From Leucobacter chironomi DSM 19883 (GTDB lineage: Bacteria > Actinomycetota > Actinomycetes > Actinomycetales > Microbacteriaceae), in NCBI RefSeq assembly GCF_000421845.1, contig NZ_ATXU01000004.1, positions 207,669 through 271,668 of the forward strand: a DNA stretch of 64,000 nucleotides, in the 5' to 3' direction. Below are positions 23,685 through 32,236 of this stretch, piece after piece. The position numbers were made by a program, and so were the translations under genes. The notes under the pieces were generated by a model. It had not been told where the DNA came from. It searched no databases and saw only the letters and a program-made list of their open reading frames with translations. Positions within the stretch are counted from its first letter, which is position 1, and each line of letters starts with the position of its first letter.

Positions 23685-25261
23685 CGGGAATCACCGCCCC
23701 GCATCGCGAGGGCCTGTGCGATCTCCTCGCGCCCCGGGCGCTGCCGGCCCGCGAGGTCGGCGATGCTCCAGGCCACGCGCAGTACGCGGTCGTAGCCTCG
23801 CAGCGTCAGGGCGCCCCGAGCATAGGCGCGATCCAGCACCGCGGTGTCCGCCCGCGGCAACCGCACTGTCGGCCCGCGCAGCCAGCTGCCCGGCACCTCG
23901 GCGTTCGTGTGCCACGGCGTGCCGCTCAGACGGGCCGCCGCCGCCTCGCGCGCCCGAGTCACCCGCCGCCGAAGCTCGGCGCTGGAGGGACGAGCGGCTC
24001 CGGTGTCGCCGAGCAGCGCGCTCGGCACCCGCTGCACCGTGAGGCGCAGGTCGATGCGGTCGTTGAGTGGCCCCGAGATGCGCTGCAGGTATTTCACGCG
24101 CCTGCTGGGGGAGCACCGGCACTCTGCCGCGGTGTCGCGCGAGCCCGCGTTGCCGCAGGGGCAGGGGTTCGCCGCGAGCACCAGCTGGGTGCGCGCGGGC
24201 AGTACGGTGTGCACGCGTGCGCGGTGGATCTCGATGCACCCCGACTCGAGCGGCTGGCGCAGCGCGTCGAGCACCGAACTCGGGAACTCGGGAGCCTCAT
24301 CGAGGAACAGCACGCCGTGGCAGGCCCGCGTGATGGCGCCGGGCCGCACCCCGCCGCTGTCGCCGCCTCCGATCACCGCCACCTTCGACGCCGTGTGGTG
24401 CGGGGACTCCATCGGGGGCCGCCGCACGAGCGCGGTGAGCGACACGCCGCCCAATGCGGCGATGCTGCTGGCGGTGAGCGATTCGTCGGCCGTGAGATCG
24501 GGCAGGATCGTGGGCAGCCGGGAGGCGAGCAGCGTCTTCCCGGCCCCGGGCGGCCCGAGCAGCGAGAGGTGGTGCCGTCCGGCAGCGGCGACCGTGAGCG
24601 CCTCCACAGCCTCGGGCTGCCCGATCACATCGGCGATGTCGAGCATCGGGTCGTCGAAACCCGGCGAGCCGAGCTGATGATCGCGGATGCGCTCACGGCC
24701 GCGCTCGCCGCCGTGCCCTGCCGTGATGCGCTCGGCGGCGCGGTCGCCTCGGTACCAGGCCACTGCGGCGGCCAGATCGGGCATGGCGATCACCTCGAGG
24801 TCGGGCACGAGCGCGGCTTCGGCACTGCACGCCTCGGGCACCATGACCCTGCGGAAGCCCAGGGAGCGCGCCGCGACGGCCGCGGGGAGGAGCCCGGCGG
24901 GTCTGCGCAGCTCACCGTCGAGCCCGAGTTCGCCGAGGTGAGCCACCTGGGGGAGCTCGGCGGCCGGCAGATGCCCGAGCGCTGCCAGCGCGGCGAGGGC
25001 GATCGCGAGGTCGAAGCCTGATCCCTGCTTCGGGAGCGAGGCCGGACTCAGGTTCACCGTCACGAAGCGCTCTGAGACGGGCATGCCGAGCTGCGCGGTG
25101 GCGGAGCGCACACGCAGCTTCGCCTCGGCGAGCGAGGCATCGGGGAGACCGATGATCGCCATTCCCGGAAGCTGCTGCGAGACGGCGGCCTCGACCATCA
25201 CCGCCGTGCCCTCGAGTCCCGTGAGCGTGATCGCCGCCGCGCGGCAGACCGCGCGGCTCAC
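23681..25261 (-). CDS. comM: Mg-chelatase-like AAA+ ATPase ComM
   Basis: A 526-residue hexameric helicase that promotes branch migration during integration of transformed DNA. It has an N-terminal Lon-like domain (VSRAVCRAAAITLTGLEGTA), an AAA+ module with Walker A GPPGAGKTL, Walker B GVLFLDEAPEF, a four-Cys insert (NPCPCGNAGSRDTAAECRCS), the arginine region and a C-terminal lid. The GTG at 25261 overlaps the yraN stop by four bases (GTGA), and its own stop overlaps the dprA ATG. yraN-comM-dprA is a tight operon, inverted relative to rpsB-tsf. Confidence 0.93.
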   Translation of the reverse strand: MSRAVCRAAAITLTGLEGTAVMVEAAVSQQLPGMAIIGLPDASLAEAKLRVRSATAQLGMPVSERFVTVNLSPASLPKQGSGFDLAIALAALAALGHLPAAELPQVAHLGELGLDGELRRPAGLLPAAVAARSLGFRRVMVPEACSAEAALVPDLEVIAMPDLAAAVAWYRGDRAAERITAGHGGERGRERIRDHQLGSPGFDDPMLDIADVIGQPEAVEALTVAAAGRHHLSLLGPPGAGKTLLASRLPTILPDLTADESLTASSIAALGGVSLTALVRRPPMESPHHTASKVAVIGGGDSGGVRPGAITRACHGVLFLDEAPEFPSSVLDALRQPLESGCIEIHRARVHTVLPARTQLVLAANPCPCGNAGSRDTAAECRCSPSRRVKYLQRISGPLNDRIDLRLTVQRVPSALLGDTGAARPSSAELRRRVTRAREAAAARLSGTPWHTNAEVPGSWLRGPTVRLPRADTAVLDRAYARGALTLRGYDRVLRVAWSIADLAGRQRPGREEIAQALAMRGGDSR

Positions 25262-25623
25262 AGGATGCCCCGGAGATGGTCGATGCGGGGCGCCTGGGTG
25301 TTGCAGAGGGTGATGCCCACGGCGTCGATGCGCAGCTCGGGGGCGCGGGTGCCGTGGGCCCGCGCCCAGTCGAGCAGCAGTCGCCTGAGTCGCCCGGCCT
25401 TGCGGGCGGTGATGGCCGAGAGCGGGCTGCCGTAGCCGTCGCCGCTGCGGGTCTTCACCTCCACGGCTACGAGCGCTCGCCCGTCGTAGGCGATCAGGTC
25501 GAGCTCGCCGTAGCGGTTGCGCCAGTTGCGGTCGAGGATCACGAAGCCTCGCCCTTCGAGGAACGCCGCCGCGATCGCCTCGCCGCGGGCGCCGAGCGCC
25601 TGGTTGTGTGCCGAAGTGTTCAT
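25258..25623 (-). CDS. yraN: YraN/UPF0102 nuclease-fold protein
   Basis: A 121-residue protein of the restriction-endonuclease-like UPF0102 family. The catalytic-type residues are present in GELDLIAYDGRALVAVEVKTR (E, D, E-x-K). Its biological role is unclear, but it co-occurs with comM and dprA almost universally in actinobacteria. An AGGAGG ribosome binding site precedes the ATG. It is the first gene of the yraN-comM-dprA operon and diverges from rpsB across a 321-bp gap. Confidence 0.92.
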   Translation of the reverse strand: MNTSAHNQALGARGEAIAAAFLEGRGFVILDRNWRNRYGELDLIAYDGRALVAVEVKTRSGDGYGSPLSAITARKAGRLRRLLLDWARAHGTRAPELRIDAVGITLCNTQAPRIDHLRGIL

Positions 25624-25752
25624 GGGTGCCTCCTGCCCTCAGCCTGCGGCAGAGCGCGGGGCGATTCGGGCGGAATCTGCAGATTGTGGATGGAAGAAAG
25701 GAAATCGGCGAAACGGGCGGCCTGTGAGCGAAGTGCGGCGGAGCGCGGATGC

Positions 25753-25758
25753 TACACT
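25753..25758 (+). promoter_or_regulatory. -10 box TACACT of the rpsB promoter
   Basis: TGC-TACACT is an extended-type -10 about 187 nt upstream of the rpsB ATG. No clear -35 is visible. It implies a long untranslated leader. Confidence 0.5.
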
Positions 25759-25764
25759 GGACGA

Positions 25765-25944
25765 CGCATCTCGAAAGAGATGACTTCGCGTGCCCGCACA
25801 GCGGAGCGATGCCGACGGTCCCCGTTCGTGTGTTCCACACGTCACGGGGCGGCTGAGCCCGGGGCACCAGGATCTGGTCGCATCCGCGACCGATGACAAC
25901 CGCAAAGCGCGTGCCCGCAGGGCGCGCAGAACAGGAGAACGGCA
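25765..25944 (+). promoter_or_regulatory. Structured 5' leader of rpsB
   Basis: This 180-nt segment accounts for most of the gene-free stretch 25624-25944. It contains three clean hairpins in succession: CATCTC-GAAA-GAGATG (25767-25782), a two-tier stem CCCCGT...CGTGTG-TTC-CACACG...ACGGGG (25820-25849) and GGTCGC-ATCC-GCGACC (25876-25891). An AGGAG ribosome binding site follows at 25933-25937. This fits a ribosomal-protein autoregulatory leader bound by S2, but it matches no leader motif I can name. The 25624-25752 part, upstream of the promoter, shows nothing notable. Confidence 0.55.
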
Positions 25945-26802
25945 ATGGCCGTCGTCACCATGCGTCAGCTGCTCGACAGCGGTGTCCACTTCGGGCACCA
26001 GACCCGCCGCTGGAACCCGAAGATGAAGCGCTTCATCTTCACCGAGCGCTCGGGCATCTACATCATCGACCTGCAGCAGTCGCTCGGCTACATCGATGCA
26101 GCCTACGACTTCGTGAAGAACACCGTCGCGCGCGGCGGCAACGTGCTCTTCGTCGGCACCAAGAAGCAGGCCCAGGAGGCCATCGCCGAGCAGGCGACCC
26201 GCGTGAACCAGCCCTACGTGAACCAGCGCTGGCTCGGCGGCCTCCTCACCAACTTCCAGACCGTCACCGGTCGCCTCGAGCGCATGAAGGAGCTCGAGCA
26301 GCTCGACTTCGAGGGCACCACCAGCGGCTTCACCAAGAAGGAGCTGCTGCTCAAGAAGCGCGAGCTCGAGAAGCTGCAGAAGTCGCTCGGCGGCATCCGC
26401 AACATGGGCAAGACCCCGTCCGCCCTCTGGGTGGTCGACACCAAGAAGGAGCACCTCGCCATCGACGAGGCGCAGAAGCTCGGCATCCCGGTCATCGCGA
26501 TCCTGGACACCAACTGCGATCCCGACGAGGTCACCTACCCGATCCCGGGCAACGACGACGCGATCCGCTCGGTGGCGCTGCTCACCCGAGTGATCGCCGA
26601 CGCCGTGGCCGAGGGCCTCATGGAGCGCCACCAGAAGCCCGCCGAGGGTGCTGAGGCCGCTGCCGAGCCCCTCGCCGAGTGGGAGGTCGAGCTGCTGAAC
26701 ACCGACGCCGCCGAGACCGCCGAAGCTCCCGCTGAGGAGGCCCCCGCTGCCGAGGCTCCCGCCGAGGAGGCTCCCGCAGCCGAGGCCCCCGCCGCCGAGT
26801 AA
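25945..26802 (+). CDS. rpsB: 30S ribosomal protein S2
   Basis: A 285-residue protein of the small subunit, needed to recruit S1 and mRNA. The N-terminus ([26 protein letters not shown]) and the core ([45 protein letters not shown]) are canonical. The C-terminus carries an acidic Ala/Pro/Glu tail of about 45 residues built on [10 protein letters not shown] repeats, longer than in most bacteria but common in actinobacteria. It is translated from an AGGAG site 7 nt upstream, and is followed by tsf after a hairpin. Confidence 0.97.
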   Translation: MAVVTMRQLLDSGVHFGHQTRRWNPKMKRFIFTERSGIYIIDLQQSLGYIDAAYDFVKNTVARGGNVLFVGTKKQAQEAIAEQATRVNQPYVNQRWLGGLLTNFQTVTGRLERMKELEQLDFEGTTSGFTKKELLLKKRELEKLQKSLGGIRNMGKTPSALWVVDTKKEHLAIDEAQKLGIPVIAILDTNCDPDEVTYPIPGNDDAIRSVALLTRVIADAVAEGLMERHQKPAEGAEAAAEPLAEWEVELLNTDAAETAEAPAEEAPAAEAPAEEAPAAEAPAAE

Positions 26803-26826
26803 GCCCACACCACAACGATTTGATGT

Positions 26827-26860
26827 TCCTGCGCCCCGCGATCACTCGCGGGGCGCAGGA
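26827..26860 (+). terminator. rpsB-tsf intergenic hairpin
   Basis: A perfect 14-bp stem (TCCTGCGCCCCGCG and its complement) with a 6-nt loop and no T-tract. It probably terminates partially or attenuates, setting the S2:EF-Ts ratio. Confidence 0.7.
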
Positions 26861-26881
26861 CGACACAAGAAGGAGTCACAC

Positions 26882-27712
26882 ATGGCTGCAGTGAGCATGG
26901 CCGCTGTGAAGGAGCTGCGCGACCGCCTCGGCGCCGGCATGGTCGACAGCAAGAACGCGCTCGTCGAAGCCGATGGCGACATCGAGAAGGCGATCGAGAT
27001 CCTGCGTCTCAAGGGCCTTAAGGGCGTCGCCAAGCGCGGCGACCGCGAGGCGAGCGAGGGTCTCGTCGCCGCCAAGCAGAGCGACGGCGCCGCCACGATG
27101 ATCGAACTCGTCTGCGAGACCGACTTCGTCGCGAAGAACGAGAAGTTCCTCGCTCTGGCCGATCGCGTGCTCGACGCCGTGGTCGCCGCCGGTGCGAAGA
27201 ACGTCGAGGAGGCCCTCGCGGCTCCCGCCGACGGCCGCACGGTCGCCGATGTCATCACCGATGAGGCCGCCGTCATCGGCGAGCGCATCGAGCTGCGCAA
27301 GGTCTCGCGCGTCGAGGCCCCCGCGACCTCCATCTACCTCCACCAGACCTCGAAGGATCTGCCCCCGCAGATCGGTGTGGTCGTGGGCTACGAGGGCGAC
27401 GACGCCGAGACCGCTCTCAGCATCGCGCGTCACATCTCGTTCGCCGACCCCGTGTACCTCAGCCGCGAGGACGTGCCCGAGGCCGACGTCGAGAAGGAGC
27501 GCGAGATCGTCACCGAGATCTCGAAGAACGAGGGCAAGCCCGAGGCCGCTCTGCCGAAGATCGTCGAGGGTCGTCTCACCGCGTTCTTCAAGCAGGTCGC
27601 GCTCAACGAGCAGGTGCACGCTCTCGACGCCGACAAGCGCGAGGTGAAGAAGGTCGCCGAGGCCGCCGGCATCACCGTCACCGGGTTCGCCCGCAGCAAG
27701 GTCGGCGCCTAA
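26882..27712 (+). CDS. tsf: Elongation factor Ts
   Basis: A 276-residue guanine-nucleotide exchange factor for EF-Tu. The N-terminal UBA-like domain (VKELRDRLGAGMVDSKNALVEADGD) is followed by the conserved ELVCETDFVAKNEKF loop that contacts EF-Tu, and by two dimerisation subdomains. An AAGGAG site precedes the ATG. It is separated from rpsB by an attenuator-like hairpin and from pyrH by a strong terminator. Confidence 0.97.
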   Translation: MAAVSMAAVKELRDRLGAGMVDSKNALVEADGDIEKAIEILRLKGLKGVAKRGDREASEGLVAAKQSDGAATMIELVCETDFVAKNEKFLALADRVLDAVVAAGAKNVEEALAAPADGRTVADVITDEAAVIGERIELRKVSRVEAPATSIYLHQTSKDLPPQIGVVVGYEGDDAETALSIARHISFADPVYLSREDVPEADVEKEREIVTEISKNEGKPEAALPKIVEGRLTAFFKQVALNEQVHALDADKREVKKVAEAAGITVTGFARSKVGA

Positions 27713-27722
27713 GCGTCTGCCG

Positions 27723-27751
27723 GGGCCCGGGTCGCATTGCGACCCGGGCCC
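27723..27751 (+). terminator. Terminator after tsf
   Basis: A perfect 13-bp stem (GGGCCCGGGTCGC / GCGACCCGGGCCC) with a 3-nt loop, followed by TTCTGCTG. Confidence 0.85.
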
Positions 27752-27777
27752 TTCTGCTGCGTACAGCGGCAACCCCA

Positions 27778-27783
27778 TAAGCT
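27778..27783 (+). promoter_or_regulatory. Possible -10 box TAAGCT upstream of pyrH
   Basis: TAAGCT lies 33 nt before the pyrH ATG and after the tsf terminator. A GAAGGAG ribosome binding site follows, so this transcript would have a short leader. Confidence 0.4.
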
Positions 27784-27816
27784 ACCTACCAGACCACCCG
27801 AGCGAAGGAGTACCCC

Positions 27817-28533
27817 ATGACCGAGACCGCACGCAAGCGCCGAGTGCTGCTGAAGCTGTCGGGGGAGGCCTTCGGCGGCGGTACGCTCGGGGTGAACCCC
27901 GATGTGGTCAGTCAGATCGCTCGTGAGATCGCTGCGGCGATGGACGACGCCGAGGTGGCCGTGGTGGTCGGAGGCGGCAACTTCTTCCGCGGAGCCGAGC
28001 TCTCGCAGCGCGGCATGGACCGGGCTCGGGCCGACTACATGGGCATGCTCGGCACGGTGATGAACGCGCTCGCCCTGCAGGACTTCCTCGAGCAGGCCGG
28101 GGTGTCCAGCCGGGTGCAGTCGGCCATCACCATGACCCAGGTCGCCGAGACCTACATCCCGCTGCGCGCGATCCGCCACCTCGAGAAGGGGCGCGTGGTG
28201 ATCTTCGGAGCGGGAGCCGGCCTGCCGTACTTCTCGACCGACACGGTCGCGGCTCAGCGCGCGCTCGAGATCCACGCCGACGAGGTGCTGGTGGCGAAGA
28301 ACGGCGTCGACGGCGTCTACACCGCGGATCCGAACAAGGATCCTGACGCGACGCTCATCGAGGAGATCACCTACAACGACGCGCTCGTGCGCGGTCTCAA
28401 GGTGGTCGATTCGACGTCGTTCAGCCTGTGCATGGACAACGGCATGCCGATGCGCGTCTTCGGCATGGAGCCGGCGGGCAACGTGACCGAGGCGATCCGC
28501 GGCAAGCAGCTCGGCACCCTGGTGCACCGCTAA
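27817..28533 (+). CDS. pyrH: UMP kinase
   Basis: A 238-residue hexameric amino-acid-kinase-fold enzyme phosphorylating UMP to UDP, allosterically controlled by GTP and UTP. Signature segments are [52 protein letters not shown] split around the UMP site, and [21 protein letters not shown]. The ATG follows a GAAGGAG site. It is followed 44 bp later by frr, as in nearly all bacteria. Confidence 0.97.
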   Translation: MTETARKRRVLLKLSGEAFGGGTLGVNPDVVSQIAREIAAAMDDAEVAVVVGGGNFFRGAELSQRGMDRARADYMGMLGTVMNALALQDFLEQAGVSSRVQSAITMTQVAETYIPLRAIRHLEKGRVVIFGAGAGLPYFSTDTVAAQRALEIHADEVLVAKNGVDGVYTADPNKDPDATLIEEITYNDALVRGLKVVDSTSFSLCMDNGMPMRVFGMEPAGNVTEAIRGKQLGTLVHR

Positions 28534-28577
28534 GCTGGTATCAGAGCGTTTTCAGTAGGTTTCAGAAGGAGAGCACC

Positions 28578-29132
28578 GTGATCGAAGAGGTCTTCGTCGA
28601 TGTCAAGGACCGCATGACCCGAGCGGTCGAGGCGGCGAAGGAGGGCTTCGCCACGGTGCGCACCGGCCGCGCCAACCCTTCGCTGCTGCAGAACGTGCAG
28701 GTCGACTACTACGGCACCCCCACCCCGCTGTCGCAGCTCGCGTCGGTGCAGAATCAGGACGCCCGCAGCCTGCTCATCACGCCCTACGACAAGGGCGCGA
28801 TGAAGGACATCGAGCAGGCGATCCGCGACATGCCGAACCTCGGTGCGAACCCGAACAACGACGGCAGCGTGATCCGCGTCTCGCTGCCCGAGCTCACCGA
28901 GGAGCGCCGCAAGGAGTTCGTGAAGATCGTCAAGGGGCGCGCCGAGGATGCGCGTGTGGCGATCCGCAATGTGCGCCGCAGCGGCAAGGACGACCTCGAC
29001 GCGCTCAAGAGCGAGGTCGGCGAGGACGAGGTGGCTCGCGCCGAGAAGGAGCTCGAGTCGGTGACGAAGCAGTTCATCGATCAGGTCGATGACGCGCTCA
29101 AGCGCAAAGAAGCCGAACTGCTCGAGGTCTAG
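28578..29132 (+). CDS. frr: Ribosome recycling factor
   Basis: A 184-residue protein that splits post-termination ribosomes with EF-G. Canonical motifs are [33 protein letters not shown] and [29 protein letters not shown] split across domain I. The GTG start at 28578 is preceded by AAGGAGAGC. Family length is matched exactly. It is probably cotranscribed with pyrH and cdsA. Confidence 0.97.
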   Translation: MIEEVFVDVKDRMTRAVEAAKEGFATVRTGRANPSLLQNVQVDYYGTPTPLSQLASVQNQDARSLLITPYDKGAMKDIEQAIRDMPNLGANPNNDGSVIRVSLPELTEERRKEFVKIVKGRAEDARVAIRNVRRSGKDDLDALKSEVGEDEVARAEKELESVTKQFIDQVDDALKRKEAELLEV

Positions 29133-29137
29133 TCTTC

Positions 29138-30055
29138 ATGACCGGCTCTGACAGGCGTGACGAGCTGCGCAGCGCGCTCGAGAGCAAGCGCGCGCAGCTC
29201 GAGGCGACGAATGCCAGGATCGAGGCGCGGGCCGGCCGCAACCTGTTCTTCGCGGTGCTCTCCGGCCTCGTGTTCGCGGGGGTCTTCCTCGCGAGTCTGC
29301 TGCTGGTGAAGCAGGTGTTTGTGCTGCTCGTCGCGGTGATCGTGGCGGTGGCTCTCGTGGAGCTGGCTGCGGCGTTCCGGGTCGCCGGTCGTCGGGTGCC
29401 GCGGATCGGCGTGGTGCTCGGCGGCCTCGTCGTGGTAGGCGGTGCCTACTTCTGGGGTGCCGAGGGCATGCTGCTCGGCCTGTTCGCCGGATCTGCCCTG
29501 CTCACCGTGTGGCGCCTGATCGAGGGGCTGGTGCCGGCGTGGGAGACACCGCGGCGCACGCTGGTGCGGGATGTCTTCTCGGGGCTCTTCACGCTGGTCT
29601 ACGTCGGTTTCCTCGCCTCGTTCGCGGTGCTGCTCGTGGCGGCCGACGGGGGCGAGTGGTGGGTGTTCGCGCTCGTGCTCGTCGTCGTCTCGGTCGATGT
29701 CGGGGCGTATGCGGCGGGTGTCACGGTCGGCAAGCACAAGATGACGCCGCGGATCAGCCCGAACAAGACCTGGGAGGGTTTCGCCGGCGCCGCGATCGTG
29801 GCAGCCGCGGCGGGTGTCGGGGTGTCGGTGCTCGCACTGCAGCAGCCCTGGTGGGTGGGGATCATCCTCGGCGTCGTCGTGCTGCTCACGGCGACGATGG
29901 GCGACCTCACGGAATCGCTCATCAAACGCAACCTGGGAGTGAAGGATATGAGCTCGTGGATTCCGGGGCACGGGGGCTTCCTCGACCGTCTCGACTCGCT
30001 GCTGCCGTCGGCCGTCGGGGTCTACGGCGTCGCACTGGCGCTGGGAGTGGTGTGA
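29138..30055 (+). CDS. cdsA: Phosphatidate cytidylyltransferase
   Basis: A 305-residue membrane enzyme making CDP-diacylglycerol, the precursor of phospholipids. It has about eight hydrophobic segments and the CDS signature near the C-terminus: ESLIKRNLGVKDMSSWIPGHGGFLDRLDS. The N-terminal 45 residues are hydrophilic with a coiled-coil-like stretch (RDELRSALESKRAQLEATN). The ATG is 5 nt after the frr stop. The cdsA stop overlaps the next gene's ATG by one base. Confidence 0.94.
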   Translation: MTGSDRRDELRSALESKRAQLEATNARIEARAGRNLFFAVLSGLVFAGVFLASLLLVKQVFVLLVAVIVAVALVELAAAFRVAGRRVPRIGVVLGGLVVVGGAYFWGAEGMLLGLFAGSALLTVWRLIEGLVPAWETPRRTLVRDVFSGLFTLVYVGFLASFAVLLVAADGGEWWVFALVLVVVSVDVGAYAAGVTVGKHKMTPRISPNKTWEGFAGAAIVAAAAGVGVSVLALQQPWWVGIILGVVVLLTATMGDLTESLIKRNLGVKDMSSWIPGHGGFLDRLDSLLPSAVGVYGVALALGVV

Positions 30056-30654
30056 TGACAGGGCCTTCACAGCCGTCCGCTCGCACGGTCCGCAAGAATG
30101 GTGCGGTGCACTCGTCGTTCCCCACCGCGTCCGGATCCCAGCTCGGCTACCAGCCCGAGCAGGTCGATGCCTTTCTCGACCGAGCCCGCGCGACCTACGA
30201 GGGCTCGGGCGAGGCGGCGATGACGGCCGAGGAGGTGCGCCGTACCGCCTTCGCCGTGAAGCGCGGCGGGTACGCCTCGCGCTACGTCGACGCCGCGATG
30301 GATCGTCTCGAGGAGGTCTTCTTCGAGCGTGAGCGGCGGGCCCGTGTGCGGGCGGACGGCGAGGAGGCCTGGTGGGATGAGACCCGTCAGCTGCTCTCCG
30401 AGGTGCGGGGGCGCATGCAGCGGCCTCGCGGCAAGCGTTTCCGCCGTCGCGGCCTCTTTGCGACCGGGTACCGGCGCTCGCAGGTCGATGCGTTTCTCGA
30501 CAGGGTCTTCGACATGTTCGAGCGGCGCGAGCTCGGGTTGTCGCCGGCCGAGGTGCGGGATGTCGTCTTCCACTCGCAGTGGCGCGGCTACGATGAGGAT
30601 CAGGTGGATGCCCTGCTCGATTCGGTGGTCGAGCTGATCCTCGCCACGCGGTGA
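30055..30654 (+). CDS. DivIVA-module protein (two tandem modules)
   Basis: A 199-residue protein with two copies of the short DivIVA-domain motif seen in actinobacterial cell-envelope proteins: GYQPEQVDAFLDRAR...MTAEEVRRTAF and GYRRSQVDAFLDRVFDMFERRE...LSPAEVRDVVF. Each is followed by a second, weaker G-Y-x3-x-V-D-A/x-L unit (GGYASRYVDAAMDRLEEVF, RGYDEDQVDALLDSVVELI). Coiled-coil dimerisation at curved membrane or the septum is possible, but the function is not established. The ATG overlaps the cdsA stop (TGATG), so it is translationally coupled to phospholipid synthesis. Confidence 0.75.
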   Translation: MTGPSQPSARTVRKNGAVHSSFPTASGSQLGYQPEQVDAFLDRARATYEGSGEAAMTAEEVRRTAFAVKRGGYASRYVDAAMDRLEEVFFERERRARVRADGEEAWWDETRQLLSEVRGRMQRPRGKRFRRRGLFATGYRRSQVDAFLDRVFDMFERRELGLSPAEVRDVVFHSQWRGYDEDQVDALLDSVVELILATR

Positions 30655-30690
30655 TGCGGCGCGTCTGCATCGTCGAATCCACCATTCTCG

Positions 30691-30719
30691 TTGAACGACT
30701 CGACTGTCTGAGATAGAAT
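30691..30719 (+). promoter_or_regulatory. Promoter of the transglycosylase-like gene
   Basis: TTGAAC (30691-30696), a 17-nt spacer and TAGAAT (30714-30719) form the best sigma-70-type promoter in the window. The GTG start is 9 nt downstream, so the leader is at most a few bases. Confidence 0.8.
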
Positions 30720-30728
30720 CGTTACATT

Positions 30729-31352
30729 GTGTCTGCCGTGAACTCCGCCTCCGTGTCCCGCTGGTCCCGTTTCAAGGTGCCGGTCGCGGTGCTCGCGGTC
30801 GCCGGAATCTTCGGCGGCGCCGTGGTGGCCCCGCTCGCGATGCCGAGCGCACCGGCAGATGCCGAGTCGATGGCGTTCCAGCAGCGGATCCACCAGGAAT
30901 TCGTGCCGAACGATGCGCCCGAGGCCGATCTGGTCTACGCCGAGGTGCCGGCTGAGATCTCGCAGGACGAGCAGCGGCGCGTCAAGGCCGAGGAGGAGGC
31001 CGCAGCTGCGAAGAAGGCTGCCGAGGCCGAGGCATCGCCGAAGGCTGCGGCCGCGCCGCCCAAGTACACCGGCGGCGGCTCGCCGGCCGAGTGGATGGCT
31101 GCCGCAGGCATCGCCGAGAGCGATTGGGGCTACGTCGACTACATCGCCTCCAAGGAGAGCGGCTGGAATCCGAACGCGACGAACGCCAGCTCGGGTGCCT
31201 GCGGGCTGATCCAGGCCAATCCGTGCAGCAAGGTGCCGGGCAGCGGTTATGACCCCGTCGACAACCTGCGCTGGGCGAACGGCTACGCCGTGGGGCGCTA
31301 CGGCAGCTGGGCGGGCGCCTACGCCTTCTGGACCTCGAACCACTGGTGGTGA
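30729..31352 (+). CDS. Secreted transglycosylase-like (aggregation-promoting-factor-type) protein
   Basis: A 207-residue exported protein. The signal peptide or anchor is RFKVPVAVLAVAGIFGGAVVAPLA; an Ala/Glu/Lys-rich coiled-coil linker (EEEAAAAKKAAEAEASPKAA) follows; the C-terminal domain of about 75 residues (YIASKESGWNPNATNASSGACGLIQANPC ... SWAGAYAFW) is the lysozyme-like fold found in Apf/SLT-type proteins, with the catalytic-type Glu in SKESGW. It probably remodels peptidoglycan. The cysteine pair in ACGLIQANPC could form a disulfide. Confidence 0.82.
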   Translation: MSAVNSASVSRWSRFKVPVAVLAVAGIFGGAVVAPLAMPSAPADAESMAFQQRIHQEFVPNDAPEADLVYAEVPAEISQDEQRRVKAEEEAAAAKKAAEAEASPKAAAAPPKYTGGGSPAEWMAAAGIAESDWGYVDYIASKESGWNPNATNASSGACGLIQANPCSKVPGSGYDPVDNLRWANGYAVGRYGSWAGAYAFWTSNHWW

Positions 31353-31390
31353 GCGGCCGGTGAACCGGTCGCATCGGGTGGGATCGCGCC

Positions 31391-31687
31391 GTGGCGCGTA
31401 ACCGCCGGGTCACCAAGTACCAGCGGGCTGCGGCGACCCCGCCCCGCGATGTGACCCGCCTCGCGTACGGCGGCGCGCGCCGCGAGTCGCGCCGCGGCGA
31501 GGAGTGGTTCGTGCGCGAGATCCCGGCGCACCGGGCGGAGAAGAGCTACCGCTGCCCGATCTGCGCGAACGAGGTGCCTCCGGGGCAGGCGCACATCGTC
31601 GCCTGGAGCGCCGAGCACTTCTTCGGCGACGAGGCGGCCGTGCGCGACCGGCGCCACTACCACTCGTACTGCTGGCAGTCGGTCTGA
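31391..31687 (+). CDS. Small zinc-binding actinobacterial protein
   Basis: A 98-residue conserved hypothetical protein. The N-terminal half is basic (MARNRRVTKYQRAA, RRESRRGEEWF). The C-terminal half has YRCPICANEVPPGQAHIVAW followed by HYHSYC, a CxxC plus H-x-x-x-C arrangement typical of a zinc knuckle or HNH-like fold without the catalytic set. Function unknown. The GTG start has no clear ribosome binding site. It is convergent with rnhA, 21 bp away. Confidence 0.7.
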   Translation: MARNRRVTKYQRAAATPPRDVTRLAYGGARRESRRGEEWFVREIPAHRAEKSYRCPICANEVPPGQAHIVAWSAEHFFGDEAAVRDRRHYHSYCWQSV

Positions 31688-31708
31688 GAGCGCGCCCGCG
31701 CGCCGCGC

Positions 31709-32236
31709 TCAGAAGAGCGTCGGGGGAGCGGGCGGTGCCGTCACGTCGACCTGCGGGGTGGGCGCCTCGGCGCCGGCGAGGCCGGGCCCGTGATCGGGTC
31801 TGGTGCCCGCCTGGAAGGCGAGTGCCACGGCGCGTGCGCGCTGGTCAGCGGCCTCGTTGAGCGGGTGACCGGCGTGGCCCTTCACCCACTCGAAGCGCAC
31901 GTCACGACCGGCGAGGGCGGCATCGAGCTGTTCGAGCAGTTCTCGGTTGAGCACCGGCTTGCCGTCCGCCTTGCGCCAGCCGCGACGCTTCCAGCCGGCC
32001 ATCCATTGCGTCAGCGAGTTGATGACGTACTGACTGTCGCAGAGCACGCGCAGCGGCTCGTCGGCGCGCTCCGCCGTGGCGTGCAGCAGGTCGAGCACGG
32101 CCATGAGCTCGCCCTGGTTGTTGGTGGCGCGCGGCCATCCGCCGGCGCGCCACTGCTCGCCGTCGATCACCCACGCCCAGCCGGCGGGGCCGGGGTTGCC
32201 GAGGGCGGAGCCGTCGGCCGCAGCGGTGAGCGTCAT
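31709..32236 (-). CDS. rnhA: Ribonuclease HI
   Basis: A 175-residue enzyme cleaving RNA in RNA:DNA hybrids. The catalytic acids are all present: ADGSALGNPGPAGW (D), NNQGELMAVLDLL (E), LCDSQYVINSLTQW (D) and NEAADQRAR (D), along with the handle region WMAGWKRRGWRKADGKPVLN. A Pro/Ala-rich tail of about 35 residues follows. The ATG shares ATGA with the stop of the upstream coiled-coil gene, so the two are translationally coupled. Confidence 0.94.
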   Translation of the reverse strand: MTLTAAADGSALGNPGPAGWAWVIDGEQWRAGGWPRATNNQGELMAVLDLLHATAERADEPLRVLCDSQYVINSLTQWMAGWKRRGWRKADGKPVLNRELLEQLDAALAGRDVRFEWVKGHAGHPLNEAADQRARAVALAFQAGTRPDHGPGLAGAEAPTPQVDVTAPPAPPTLF

